Source: Corylus avellana (lineage: Eukaryota > Streptophyta > Magnoliopsida > Fagales > Betulaceae). Taken from it: 64,000 nt of DNA. Made by a program: the position numbers and the translations under genes. The stretch spans positions 8,352,193 to 8,416,192 of the forward strand of contig NC_081547.1 in NCBI RefSeq assembly GCF_901000735.1, written 5' to 3'. Below the pieces are notes generated by a model. It was not told the DNA's origin. It did not search any database and saw only the letters and a list, made by a program, of their open reading frames with translations. Numbering within the stretch: the first letter of the stretch is position 1; each line of letters starts with the position of its first letter. Shown here piece after piece: positions 11,135 to 22,528 of the stretch.

Positions 11135-11996
11135 GGATTGTTCATCTATAAGTGATGAAGTGTTTTTAGAAAAAGTTGTCGTTCAGTCGTTAACATCAGG
11201 AGAACAAACGAACTCGAATCACTTTGTGCCATCCGTCGACACCATCGTCTCAAAGTTCTGTACATGCTCGTAAATTTTCTTACCAAATGATTTCGGGTTG
11301 TGCTTATTACTATCAGAGCGTTTCGGATGGCCGAATGGTTTTGCTCCTAGTTGTGAAAATTCACCTTCATCTGATTTGTACAAAATTTTATGAGCTTGTG
11401 CAAAACTTCGAGCGATCTTGACACAAGTATAAGATCCATGATGGTATAACTGATTTACCTGATGACAGGCGATTTAGTTCCAGTTTCCTCGCCGATATCG
11501 TATCGCATTACATTTGATAGAGCCCCGTACTGAGTTTGATAAATGGAATTGTCCAAATGTCGTAGTTCCAATGATGAAATGAAGGGTACCCCATCGCCGG
11601 TCTTCACGAGACACACATCTATGTAATCCGTCGAGGGAGCATAAATAATCTCAGAATAAACTGGACCGGATGAATTCATTGTTGTCCACCAATTGGCGCC
11701 AAGATATAGGTCAAATATTGGGGTCTGGTTTTTGCCATCGTAATTTCCATACAGAAATTGAGCTCTAATCATATAATTATTGTTTTTGGCTTGCTCCGGT
11801 CTTAGGGTGTAACAATTCCTTGATCCCACCGGAAAACTTCTTAACGTCTTCAACTGCTGTGTGATATAGCCAGACCAGTTAGGGGATATTGTCTGAACTA
11901 TTCCAGTATTCACAAGTTCCTTATCAAATTTGTAAGGAATGCCGGTTTCCTTGTCAATTGAATCTTCATCAGTGCCACAGTCAATGCTGATGAAAC
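10494..11996 (-). CDS. Unit 1 malectin-like domain, two exons
   Basis: Exon 11459-11996 begins GFISIDCGTDEDSIDKETGI and contains LRSFPVGSRNCYTL, FLYGNYDGKNQTPIFDLYLG and VPFISSLELR. Exon 10494-10987 begins YPDDVYDRQW and contains YVYFHFAEIEMLGAGQRREL, ending MFPPILNAFEIFALKELP. These are the hallmark blocks of the plant malectin-like domain (PF12819). The intron between them (10988-11458) carries an AT microsatellite at about 11083-11130. This copy is open throughout, unlike those of units 2 and 3. Confidence 0.88.
11083..11130. repeat. (AT)n microsatellite
   Basis: About 24 AT repeats lie inside the intron between the two malectin exons of unit 1. Open frames running through it on the plus strand are tyrosine/isoleucine runs and not genes. 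Confidence 0.95.
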
Positions 11997-12960
11997 CTTG
12001 AAATTTTGACAAAGGAATGGATAAAGTATAAATAAGAAATCTATTAAGATTGAAGATTAAATCAATATGTAAGAAACTAAATTAATATTCATTTAACGGT
12101 AAGAAAATATAAGCAAGAGAAAAGATATTTCAATTTTCAATTCAATCGATTGTCAAAATGGATCCTATCATTCTTTTAGATTCCGAAAATCATCCATGAT
12201 TGGATTTGTACTAAATTTCGCAACAATTTTTCTTTTGATGTACAACATTAAAGTATCAGTCAAAAACACTCATTTTCAATTTTATTGCAAAGCCTAGTTT
12301 TGACAATATTCATTGCTGAAAATGCAGGTTCTATAGTAGTGGCAGAAATTAAAAGAGTAAGCACAAGTAAAACAACTGACTAAACAAGTTAATAGGCAGT
12401 TGATCTTCTGGTGCTTACCAACCATTCGCACCATTCAAAAAAATTTGACAATCTTTGAGTGTTGAACTACATTATGCTTATAATGCTGAATTTTATTTTC
12501 TTTTTTGCATTATCGGTAAAGTTTTACCGATAAAATTTGTTTACCAACCAACAAATATTATCGATGCAGGTCTAAATTTTTACCAAATTCCGATAGGACC
12601 ACATTTTTTATAGGCCGTATAGGATCACGTTTTCTTGTGTACTTAATTTTTTGAGCTGCATTTTAAAGGGCCATGGGTCAAACTAATTTTTAGAGAAAAA
12701 ATAGAAAAGAAAAAAAAGAAGAAAAACAATTAATGAACTACAAATCAGATAAGTAATTCCCGTTCTTAAAACATTTTTGCCCCTCACATTTCTAATGACC
12801 TGTGAATCATACATATTGTGATTTTTCAAGATTACTCCAAACTTTTTTAAAAACTCCAGACAAGAATCCCAATAACATGGAATTAATGCACCAAAGAAAG
12901 ATTCCAACAAAAAAAGAGTAGGTTCACGAAATTTACAAGATTAATCTATGTAGTAGTTAC
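11997..12960 (-). other. Unit 1 first intron
   Basis: AT-rich, bounded by the GT donor after exon 1 (12960/12959) and the CAAG acceptor at 11997-12000. The 75-residue open frame at 12683-12910 has no recognisable features. Parts of this intron, such as the 'acatttctaa...tgtgaatcata' stretch near 12790, recur in the first introns of units 2 and 3 (near 25275 and 34270). Confidence 0.6.
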
Positions 12961-13099
12961 CTGGAATGTCAGCAGCAAGTTTTCTTTCTGCATGATGATT
13001 TTTTGTTGCAGCTAGTTTTGAGTTGGCAAGAATGGCAATGGCAAAGACGAAGAAGAGCCACACTTTCAAAACCAAAGCCAATTCTGGTGCACCATTCAT
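12961..13099 (-). CDS. Unit 1 signal-peptide exon
   Basis: It starts at ATG (13099-13097) with MNGAPELALVLKVW, then the hydrophobic core LFFVFAIAILANSKLAA, and ends AADIPG across a phase-1 GT donor. It aligns with the unit 2 exon at 28667-28796, which begins MKTNMNLKAW. An in-frame stop lies a few codons upstream of this ATG, which fixes the start region. The hydrophobic core followed by small residues fits a cleavable signal peptide. Confidence 0.8.
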
Positions 13100-13176
13100 A
13101 TTGTTGCTAGTGTGCCTAATTCATTCGGAGGAGGATGATCGAGTATTACTTCAAGGAAGTGAGTGCTTAGCAACAA

Positions 13177-13189
13177 TATTTATATATAG
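13177..13189 (-). promoter_or_regulatory. Probable TATA box of unit 1
   Basis: The plus strand reads ATATTTATATATAG, giving TATATATAAATAT on the coding strand about 80 bp upstream of the ATG. The surrounding sequence is shared with the region upstream of the unit 2 signal-peptide exon (near 28830), so the promoter was duplicated with the gene. Confidence 0.5.
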
Positions 13190-14086
13190 TATTAGCACTA
13201 CCCAAAAATACCTTTTTGCCACTAATTAAGAGTAATATTGATGAAGGAAAAAGGGGGCCTCTAGCTAGTTCTCTCATTCTCCCAGCTCTAACCATAAACC
13301 AAATCTTAATTTTAGGAAAATTACACTCAGCGTTTTTGAACCTTTGCCACTACTTCACTTAACTTTTCGTTGAATCCACCGCACGTGATTCAAAATATGA
13401 TTGGCCCCCCGAAAAAACTTATGCAAATGATAGGCTAAACGCATGTCGTGAAAAGGTGAAAAAACGAGAATTTGAGGTGGAATACATAGGCCGACATCCT
13501 ACTACCAAACAAAACTTAATTGAGAAGATTTATGGGAATACATGGGATAAAAGATACCTTTTTGCGATTGAAAAACCAAAAAACAAAAGGACAGAACCAC
13601 CAATCTGATCTGCCCTTTCATAAGCAGCTTGATAAATAGTCGATGTTTAAATTGCTGGCCGTTGCCAAACACAGCCTTTGATTTGTGTTTATATTGAATG
13701 CCAGGTGTACGTAGCTCGATCATTATGCTATTTGGATAATAAAATGGTATAACTTGGATAATTGGTGGACAGTATGTATGAAGTCACGACGGCATGCTAC
13801 ATATGATGTGGACCAACTGATCGCTTAGGGTTATATGCTTCTTCTATGGCGGCTGTACCTCTCACTATCTTGAATTGGATTTGATTTTTCCCGCCACTAT
13901 ACACAATTATTTTATTCACCTTCAGTGCTATATATATTAACTATTCACATATTTTACATATTTTTAATGTAGGAGTCTATCATTTTACTGCAGTCACACA
14001 TAAATACTAATGACAATGATATTTGACATCAATGTGCTTGGTCTTTCATGATACATGGTGAATTCATGCATGGTTTACTAGTTAGC

Positions 14087-14235
14087 AGGCAATGAAATTA
14101 ATACTTTCATATTTACGCGAAACTACAATTGTTGGTTTAGTATATAACAAAGACTGTGATATTGGTTATAGTGTCATTAAGTATGCTAATTCAGATTATG
14201 CTACTAATTTGGATAAGAGAAGATATCTAACAAGG
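14087..14235 (+). mobile_element. Copia reverse transcriptase/RNase H fragment (D1 copy 2)
   Basis: Reads YLRETTIVGLVYNKDCDIGY then YANSDYATNLDKRRYLT, clearer than its counterpart at 478-640. It is a lone fragment with no other Copia domain or LTR nearby. Confidence 0.7.
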
Positions 14236-17200
14236 GATTTTTTTTTTTTGTTTTTTTTTTTTTTTGTGCTATGCCATGATTCTGTGTCAAGGAAGCAAAG
14301 TAACCCTCGTGGAAGTCGTTGGGTTCCCTAGGGGCCTAACTTTTGTCATAGTATGGCCCACCCGATGGAACACGTCAGCTTTATCTTGGGCTTGAGGGCC
14401 CACTACCAGGAATGATTATTCTTGGGTGCACGAATTGTCCCCCATTTAAAATTTTATATATTTATATTTTTTTATTAATAATGATGTACGTGTTATTATT
14501 TTATTGGTGCTATATGTCTCACTAATGAAATCTGTCAAATGTTTTAACGAAATTTGACTGTAGGGATTAAATTGTTATTTTAACTTCATTACTTTGATGA
14601 CCTCTTAATTATTTTTTATACTGTAAGGAGTAATTTGTAATTTAGGCCAACCACAAGAACTGATTTTCCATTTATCCCTAATTTTAAAAGTTTTGTGACT
14701 TTTGGAATTTTAATTATTTGTTATTATTATTATTTTTTTTGAACAAACGAGTTATCTTCATTGATATAAAATCAATTTGGAGTAAAATGCCCAATCATAC
14801 AATGCCAAGGATACAAGTTGAAAACTCTAGCCATGACCCCATCAGTACTATGCATGACATAACCAATAGCCTCTAGTGCTATTACAAAACAACACCATAG
14901 AAATGTCATCATCACAATTAGTATATAGATCTGCAGCAAAGCCTAAGAAAACAAACAAATCCAAGACTTGCTATAGTTAGAGCAATATCAAACTTGTCTT
15001 ATTCAGATGCAAAAACGAAAATATAGAATAAAAAATAGTAAAAAACACCCCACTCCTAGTGGCTGGTATAATGATGCATGAAGGCTGGTAGCTTGAAGAA
15101 GGGGTGATTGGTGAGCACGGTGAACAGTAGCGTTAATGGACGGAACTGATGGAGAAAGACAGATATGATTCTGAAGAAAATAGATCTAAAAACCGCATTA
15201 CATGTAGTAGGATGGCGCTGCGTAGAACGTGACAGGCCGGTAAAGAGTCAGGACGGCAGATCTAAGCAAAAGAGGAAAGAAGATAGGGGAAGAGAAAGGA
15301 ATAGGGGGAGGGGGGAACCCCTCCTCCTCTACCGCCTAGGATTTTTTTTTTTTTTAATTTTTTTTTTAATTTCTCTTTCATGGCTTTTTTTTTAAAAAAA
15401 ATAATTAATTAATTTATATATTATTTATTTATTTATTTTATTTTTTGTTTATAAGTGTTGATTAGAAGACTTTAATATTTTTATTTTGAGAACAAATAAA
15501 AAGAAGAAAGCTTTACCAAACAAACGTATTGGCCGAATAAAACTTAAGCAAATGACGTGAAATTTGCTTACATAGGCTGACATCCTGCTACCAAACAAAA
15601 CTTAATTGAGAAGATTTATTAGAATACATGCATGGGATAAAAGATACGTTTGGCTTTTAGCGATTAAATAATAATAATAATAAATTGACCCGGGATAATT
15701 TTACTAAGCATCTTGAGACATCGACATCTCGGACATTCCTTGAGGTCGTCAAAACCTTATGAAACTTGTATTAATTGAATGAGGAGTGTTACATATTCCA
15801 AATTTTTTTTTCTCAAAAATTAGTTTTCAAATTATGTGTCATTATCTCATGAGATTTATTATTTTGGGAAGTGTGTCACCAACTCATGGGATGGTGACAC
15901 ATCATTTGTGAACCAACTTTTGAAAATAAAATTTAGGATGTACATCATTTATCTAATTGAATGCTATTTAGGTAAGTGTTTTCTGGTCGAAGTTAGCTGT
16001 ATTGGGGGTTATATATGCTATTTAGGTAAGTGTTTATAAGTGTTTTATCTCTCTGGTCGAAGAACCCAACAAAAGCTAAAGTGCATGTTTTCTTTCTCTT
16101 CCATTCGGATCAAGAATGGATCCGAATGGGAAAGATTCGCCCTTGTAACCTCTTTTTTCCTTTCAATTAGGAAAAAAAAAAAAGAGTAATAAAATGTATA
16201 ATATCCACGCTTAGGGTTATATATGCTTCTACGGCCACTCTACCTCTCACCATCTTTGAATTAGATTTTGCCACTTTACGCAATCATTTTATTCACCTTC
16301 AACTTGTTAATTACCATGCAGCTCTGTCCATCTAGTTGATCTTGACATATATATATATATATGTAGGTGACTTTAGGGTGGATGCCTTGGCCAGTAGAAC
16401 AAAGACTTCTTTGGATGGACTTTGTAGAGCATGGGACTTACCAAAGGGTTAACCTAAGCAAGCTAGGGGATGTTACAAGGGTGGCCGCTCCTAGTCGGGG
16501 TTGCCACACAACTAGGGTTGTACATACAGATGCAGATGCGGTTATTGACAATAATTGCATTTGTGCGAATTATGCGATTATCACTTTTAAGTAATTACAT
16601 CCGCATCCGCATCCGTATCCGCATCATAGGATTACTAAGCACTATGCATGCAGTTATTAACTGCTATATGCATATTAAGTAATGGACCTTTTGCCTTTTG
16701 GGCCTATTTTAATTTTTTGGACCTTCTTTTGGTCTCTATTAAGGCATATTTTAAATAGTTTTAAAAATGTTTTTGAGCAATTTCTAGTGTTTTTTTAAGC
16801 CATCTTTTGGGCTTATTTTAATCTTGTGGACATTCATTTGGGCTCTATTAGGGCCTATTTTAAATAGTTTTAAAAATGTTTTGGGCCAATTTTTAGTGTT
16901 TTGAGCATGTTTTAGTGTTTTTTTTAAGCCCTAGTGTTTTAGATGAAATTCATATTTCAATTCCACACTTTTGCTTACAATTAACAAAGAAAATACAAAC
17001 ATCACATGATGATCAGTTTAACCATAAAATACAAACATACAAATTACAAAGCGCGGTTGGTGAATTTGTTATATATATAATATAAGGGTATGCAGATGTA
17101 ATTATATGTGCATACCTTAAAATTGCTATCTGCATTCACTTATGAAGTCAGTATCGGTTAGTTGTGGTTATTAACCGCACGCATGTAAAATTCTACACAC

Positions 17201-17633
17201 ATCCACCCTTTCTCTAATTAGGCTCGCCATATGGCTGCACTAATTTTTTGTTTAAATAAGTTAGCTTTTATCCCTCTAAAAGTTAACCACCTACGTGTTT
17301 TTATCAAATTATTTCTATAGCAAGGTGAGAATAGAATTTGAAAAGTGTTTTTTGTTTGATTATTTTTTTAACGCATTTGTTTAAAGTGTTTGAATACACA
17401 TAAACAAACATAGCTATTTTATTTGTGAATTAGAACTAATGTACTAGTCATTCTAGTGCACTTTTAATACATACTCAATTCCGCTCATCATTAAATAACA
17501 ATGCTTTCTATTTTTATTTTTTTATTTTAAAAAAAAATCATTAAAGTACATTTAGAACACGTATTTTTCATTGTATAGTTTATTTCTTCAATAGAAAGCT
17601 AAAGAAGTACATAATAACACAAACTCATACTTA

Positions 17634-18795
17634 GATCCTTTTACTTCGACGTAAAATGATTTTCGTCGGAGAATATTTTCAGGTAAGTTAATTTCCTTGA
17701 AAATGTTTTTTGCCAAAAACATTTTACGGCGTTTACCGAGCGCATGGAAAATCAAAATTTTGTTTATATATATATATATATATTAAATATTATATTAAAC
17801 TCTGAGATCCACTTACGAAAATGTCCTGACCAAGTCTTTGAGAACCGAGTCTCGCAAGGACCCCACTGCGACTCACCCGAGACCCACTTGAACCCCGCTT
17901 AGACCCTATCAGGACCCCTTCGGGATCAGCTTGAGACCCTGGCAGGACCCATCCAAGACCCGATAGGGACATTTTCGTAATTTAGTGTTTAATATGATTT
18001 TGCTTACACACCAAATACAGGAAAGTGTTTTCCGACGATTAGGACCTACCTGATTTTCCGTACATGCCAAATACCGAAAAATGTTTTCTAAGAAATCATT
18101 TTTAAGGAAAATGTTTTTCGCCAAAAATATTTTCCGACGAGTCCCAGGTAGGTCCTGGGCGAGTCCTGGTCAAGTCTTGATGGGGTCCAGGGCGGGTCTC
18201 AATCAAGTCGTAGGCGGGTGTCGGGCGAGTCCCAGTCAGGTCTCGACGGGGTCCCGGGCGAGTCCCAGTCAAGTCCGAGGCGAGTTTCGGGCAGGTCCTG
18301 GGTGGGTCTCGAGCAGGTATGGTCTGGTACCGGTTAGGTCCCTGCGGGGTCCTAGGCGGGTCCCAGGCAAGTCCTAGACAGGTCTCGGGCAAGTCTCGGG
18401 CGGGTCCCAGTCAAGTCCTGGGCAGGTCCCGGGCAAGTCCCTGGCGGGTCTTGGGCAGGTCTAGGCCGGTCCTGTTCAGGTCCGGTCGGGTTCCTAGTAG
18501 GTCCTAGTGGGGTCCTGAGCGGGTCCTGCGTGAGTCTCGGTCAAGTCCCGGGCAAGTACTAGCGAGGTCTTGGGCTGGTCTTGGTAGGATCCGTCGATTT
18601 GAGAATGAGATGCTTAAAGTCAGAAAATATTGGCTTACGGTTTTTAAAACCGTAAACCTTTTTCAGAAAATTAAAGAAGAATTTTTGGACAAAAGGAAAA
18701 TATTTTCTGTTGACCACTATTTTACATCGCAGTAAATATCGTAAAATGCAAAAATAATTTTCTGGAAACCATTTTACATCGAAGTAAACAGATCC
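17634..18795. mobile_element. Non-autonomous DNA transposon (PIF/Harbinger-type target site) with GC-rich minisatellite core
   Basis: Imperfect terminal inverted repeats of about 25 bp pair GATCCTTTTACTTCGACG at the left with GGATCTGTTTACTTCGATG read inward from the right. TTA is present on both sides (17631-17633 and 18796-18798). The empty site in D1 copy 1 has one TTA (4366-4368). TTA/TAA duplication is typical of PIF/Harbinger elements, but the termini are not a clean match to that family, so class is tentative. The core (about 17830-17960 and 18135-18600) is a GC-rich array of decamers like GGGCAGGTCC. No transposase is present. Confidence 0.7.
18135..18600. repeat. GC-rich decamer minisatellite
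   Basis: Dozens of degenerate repeats of a unit close to GGGCRAGTCC run in one direction. The first part at about 17830-17960 carries related units in inverted orientation, so the two can pair. Open frames on both strands here (for example 18081-18377 plus and 18102-18392 minus) are repeat-driven and rejected. Confidence 0.85.
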
Positions 18796-18920
18796 TTAGC
18801 AGAAACAGAAATCCAAACATGAAATGAGCATGTAATAAGTTTTTGAAAAAGATTGATATAGTACAAACTAACTTTGTCATATTGCATAGAAGCAATTCTT
18901 GACAACAATTTGTTTGATAA

Positions 18921-20460
18921 CTATCTAGCATGGGGAGCAATTTCTGATTCAAGCTCTGAAGGGGTTCTTTTGAGAAGAATTCTTGAAGTTATGCCTTTAT
19001 TTGCAATCGTTCGACTTCTTTCCTGAGCCAAACATTCCTTTAGTTCTGCCAATACGTTGCTCATGTCTGGCCTTTGGATTGCAACTGGTGCTATGCATGA
19101 CATGGCTATCTCCATTGCTTTCCAGGCAGAATTGGTGTTGAATTCTCCATCTAACCTTGGATCTACAATGTTTTGAATATCCCCCCTTTCAATCAGAGGA
19201 TTAATCCAATCAAATATGTGATTGTTTTTCACAGGGCCTCTTATTATTGCAGGTTGGCCAGTGATCAGCTCTAACAAAATTATCCCAAAACTATAGACAT
19301 CGCTTTTTGTATTGTAGTTTCCAGATGCTTGAAATCTGTATATAAAACAAAAGTGATTAGATCGATATAAGAAGCCCAAAGGTTGATTTAATGCATAAAT
19401 ATTACTTCCATTATATCCTAGTTGTGCTGAGTGAGATAATGAATAGTCGATAGAAGCTTAAGTAGTAATATCTGTTGGAATCCTGATGCCTTAAAAAAAT
19501 ATGCCTTAAAGCTTAAGCTTAAATGCATTCTTACTAAGAAAAGAAGTAATTTGAATCAGTGTGCCTAAACACTTACTCAGGATCGAGGTACCCTAATGTG
19601 CCAGCTGGACGGGTTGACACATGAGAGTCACTTTCGTTCGCAAACGCTCTAGACAACCCAAAATCAGCTATCTTCGCTTGCATGTGTTCATTTAATAAAA
19701 TGTTGGAAGTTTTCATATCTCTGTGGATTATAGGTGGCTTACAACCATTATGTAGATACTCCAACCCTGCAAACCCACCAGTAATTGTTACCTTATTATT
19801 CAAGCACAATAATAAGATTCAAAGACATCGGAGATAAATAATCATTTAGTTGATTTGTTTGCAAACCATGTGCTGCATCCACTGCGATATAAAGTCTCTC
19901 ATTCCATTTTAAGACGCATTTGTTGGTAACTGCACAAAAAGAAAAAAAGAAAAAAAAGAAATCAAGTTATCTCTTTCAGTTTGCAATATGAAGTCTCTCA
20001 TTCCGTTTTGAAGACCCTTTGATGGTAAATACCTGATAATTGCTGTTGCAGATTGCCATTAGCCATGTACTCATATATGAGCGCTTTGCTTTCACCCGCA
20101 TCACAGTATCCAACAAGAGAAACCAAGTTTCTATGATAAACTACCATTAAGAGTTGTGCCTGCATTTCAAAGTGGCGCTCCATTCTTAGTAGGAGCAATT
20201 GAAACATAATTTTTGAAACCTTGAAGTAATTGAAACAGTGGCTACACTATTCTATCTAACCTCCGCTTGAAATTCCTTATACCCTTGGTTTGATGAAGGA
20301 GAGAGCAACTTAACAGCAACTTGAGTATCATCTTTCAGTGTGCCAAGGTACACGCTTCCAAATCCTCCTCTTCCAATGATGGTTTTGAAGTTATTAGTTA
20401 TACTCACAACTTCAGAGTAGCTATAGCGTCGGTTCTTTGATTTGATGTTCGATTTGGAAA
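18921..20460 (-). CDS. Unit 2a protein kinase exons
   Basis: Five exons. 20261-20460 carries [14 protein letters not shown], the glycine loop and invariant Lys. 20033-20159 carries [20 protein letters not shown] and [10 protein letters not shown]. 19867-19929 carries [17 protein letters not shown]. 19577-19766 carries [22 protein letters not shown] and [16 protein letters not shown]. 18921-19335 carries the rest, ending PHAR and a TAG stop at 18921. All catalytic residues needed for an active RD-type kinase are present. The activation loop reads [10 protein letters not shown] where family members usually have STVVAGTPGY. Confidence 0.88.
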
Positions 20461-22171
20461 CTATAGGTACAATAAAGAAGATCGTCACGTACAATTGTAA
20501 CATCCACAAGTCTACTATAAAAAGGTTCAACGTTTAATTGCATGTTAATATATATAGTTCATATTCTAAAACTTGCATGTTTGTATCATCAAATATATTT
20601 CAAGTCGCATGCTATTGTTATTGGGATTAAATCCAAAGTACATTGATCCTAAATTGGGATCCGGCTTCTGCTACCAAGCGATGTATAGCTATGAGTTAGC
20701 CATGCATGTCTAGGTAAGGTGTTTTCATTATCAGTGGGTAATGCTAGCTAGAGGACTTAATTACTAGATTTTATGCTTTTCAATGTGTTGCATTTAAGGA
20801 TATGTTTTCTGATTTTTCTAAGGCCAACATTGGCTAAAGATTGTATATATAAGTGGTTTCCCATGTTCGCATGATTTCTCACTATGAAATCCATGAATTG
20901 AAAAACGATTCCAAATATACATGGACTAGTAATTTCATAGTTATTTTACTATTTTCTTCTTCGAAAAATTAGGTACTCATCGGTAGTCATGTAATATAGT
21001 AGTATTTGGAGTTTGGTGTAGTTAAGGACCATATTCTTGTGAAGGAAGCTAACCATGAGTTGTAATGAGAATTATAGAAGTAGAAGATAGAGAAAGAACT
21101 ATGTACCTCCTTGTCTTTTCCTTCTATATATAGCCATAGCACTAAAGATGAACAGAAGAATCAGGACTGCTATAGACGATGCAACAATAGGAATAACAAA
21201 CTTATTTTTCTTCTTTCTCTTGCATGGAGCTAATAGACACAGATCTGGATTGTCGCCGACTCTTGCATAAAGTGGATCAAGGTAAGATGCCATAGTAAGT
21301 AGGTTGTTAAAAGATAGATAATTTTGTCCTATTGCAATCAGAATAACTATTAGAAATACAAAGGAAATATACACCGCATTAAACAAATGAAGATATGCTT
21401 TTTCTAGTATTTTTCGTGTACAACAAGAAATTATAAAGGGTAAATAAAAGTCGAGAAAAATTTAAATTTGCTTTATTAAGTTGCTAAAGAAAATGAAATA
21501 TTGGAGGCAGGAAGATAAGCTTACCTTAGGACAAATTTTCCATCGGTAGACTTTTGTACAAGAGCCTCAGGAACTGAACCTTTGAGCTTGTTGCCACTTA
21601 AATCACTGCAAATATAGTGTTAATTAAGCACATCACGTCAATTTCCTTTCCCTAAGGTCAAGTTCACAATACCTCAAAACTCAACAACTTACAGGGTATT
21701 CAAATACGGCAGTTGTGCCAAAACATCTGGAAATGGCCCAGTTAAATCATTGTATGACAAATCTCTGAAAGAGAATGAGTTAGCAAGCTTTGGGATAAAG
21801 ATATTCGTAGATATTAAGCTAAAAAATTGTTTTATGTTCTTTACAACGTGATATTCAATGACAAAGTTGCATATAAATATTACACTTTCCAAGGAAAACG
21901 TTCCTGACATCAAATCCAACAAATACACTCTCCAAGCATTAAACCTTCAGCATTACTCTCAGATATCCATCTGCCAATTAGTAATATCAAGATGCATGGC
22001 AGATGGTGTTGCTGGATTTGTCGATGTCTATCTAGCACTAGCGTATTGTAACTGAACGCCAAATAGCTAGCAGTAACAATTCAAATCAAGACTCACAATG
22101 ATTGTAGTGCTTTGAGATTCGCGAATGATGTTGCAATCTCCCCTGCCAATTTGCTTGAGCTCAAGTTTCTG
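18921..22171 (-). CDS. Receptor unit 2a: LRR, transmembrane and complete kinase domain; 5' part lost at a gap
   Basis: Minus-strand exons, in transcription order: part of an LRR exon cut by the gap (about 22097-22171), LRR 21693-21764, last LRR 21525-21605, TM 21107-21261, then kinase 20261-20460, 20033-20159, 19867-19929, 19577-19766 and 18921-19335. All introns keep GT/AG and phase. The kinase has the glycine loop [18 protein letters not shown] lysine, HRD catalytic loop ([13 protein letters not shown]), DFG ([10 protein letters not shown]), [19 protein letters not shown] and RPDM. A kinase of this subfamily would be a plasma-membrane Ser/Thr receptor kinase. The malectin and signal-peptide exons that should precede it are on the next contig, or missing. 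Confidence 0.82.
20461..21106 (-). other. Intron between TM and kinase exons of unit 2a
   Basis: AT-rich and non-coding; about 646 bp between donor and acceptor. Nothing repeated was recognised in it. Confidence 0.6.
21107..21765 (-). CDS. Unit 2a TM and LRR exons (first set)
   Basis: The TM exon (21107-21261) reads [20 protein letters not shown] then [20 protein letters not shown] and ends [11 protein letters not shown] exons 21525-21605 and 21693-21764 match the unit 2b set exon for exon at about 88-90% protein identity. The preceding LRR exon is interrupted by N at 22172. Confidence 0.8.
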
Positions 22172-22271
22172 NNNNNNNNNNNNNNNNNNNNNNNNNNNNN
22201 NNNNNNNNNNNNNNNNNNNNNNNNNNNNNNNNNNNNNNNNNNNNNNNNNNNNNNNNNNNNNNNNNNNNNNN
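22172..22271. other. Assembly gap (100 N)
   Basis: The left contig ends inside an LRR exon (after LSSSKLAG on the coding strand). The right contig starts just downstream of a second copy of the TM exon. The same module thus occurs on both sides of the gap. Confidence 0.99.
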
Positions 22272-22528
22272 TGAAAATTATCAGAACGTGTGCTTTTATA
22301 AAAAATCAGGGATTGAGATGACATGGTTGTGGTATATAGACAGTAATGCAATTCTCATTCCTGTAGAAGTGCAGGGAGACAACTATTACTAATCTCCATG
22401 GAATAGTTATTAGACAATTACAGGAAAAATAAGATGAGTTATAATTGGGTGCCATATTTCTTGTAAAGAAGCTCAACTCTATAAGTTGTAATGAGACTTA
22501 CAGAAGTAGAAGATAAAGAAAGAAGTAC

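Larger units (their letters stand above)
9131..13099 (-). pseudogene. Receptor unit 1: malectin-like/LRR receptor ectodomain plus TM, kinase missing
   Basis: Splice-consistent minus-strand exons are 12961-13099 (signal peptide), 11459-11996 and 10494-10987 (malectin-like), 10264-10396 (linker with NWQGDPCVP), 10038-10109 and 9714-9785 (one 24-residue LRR each), 9542-9622 (last LRR) and 9131-9292 (TM). All junctions have GT/AG and matching phases, and I saw no stop or frameshift in these exons. The order is that of Arabidopsis LRR-I malectin receptor kinases. Such proteins sit in the plasma membrane, with roles in immunity and symbiosis reported for the family. No kinase exon follows before a transposon cluster. 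It is either a truncated pseudogene, a kinase-less receptor-like protein, or a gene cut by misassembly. Confidence 0.8.
13609..19095. repeat. Duplicated block D1, copy 2
   Basis: Collinear with 1-4665. It contains the Copia fragment (about 14087-14235), the retroposon-like segment (about 14720-15350), the hAT-like segment (about 16510-17215) and the kinase tail exon. It lacks the TRIM of copy 1 and has gained the 1162-bp element at 17634-18795. It continues without a break into the kinase exons of unit 2. Open frames at 14092-14331, 15165-15395, 15836-16039 and 16367-16682 are within these repeats and are not genes. Confidence 0.85.

Noticed and set aside
11040..11273. Open frames with Tyr-Ile runs
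   Set aside because: Produced by the AT microsatellite in the unit 1 intron.
18081..18507. Overlapping open frames on both strands, Gly/Arg/Ser- and Pro/Thr-rich
   Set aside because: They are translations of the GC-rich decamer minisatellite. Both strands are open because the repeat lacks stops.
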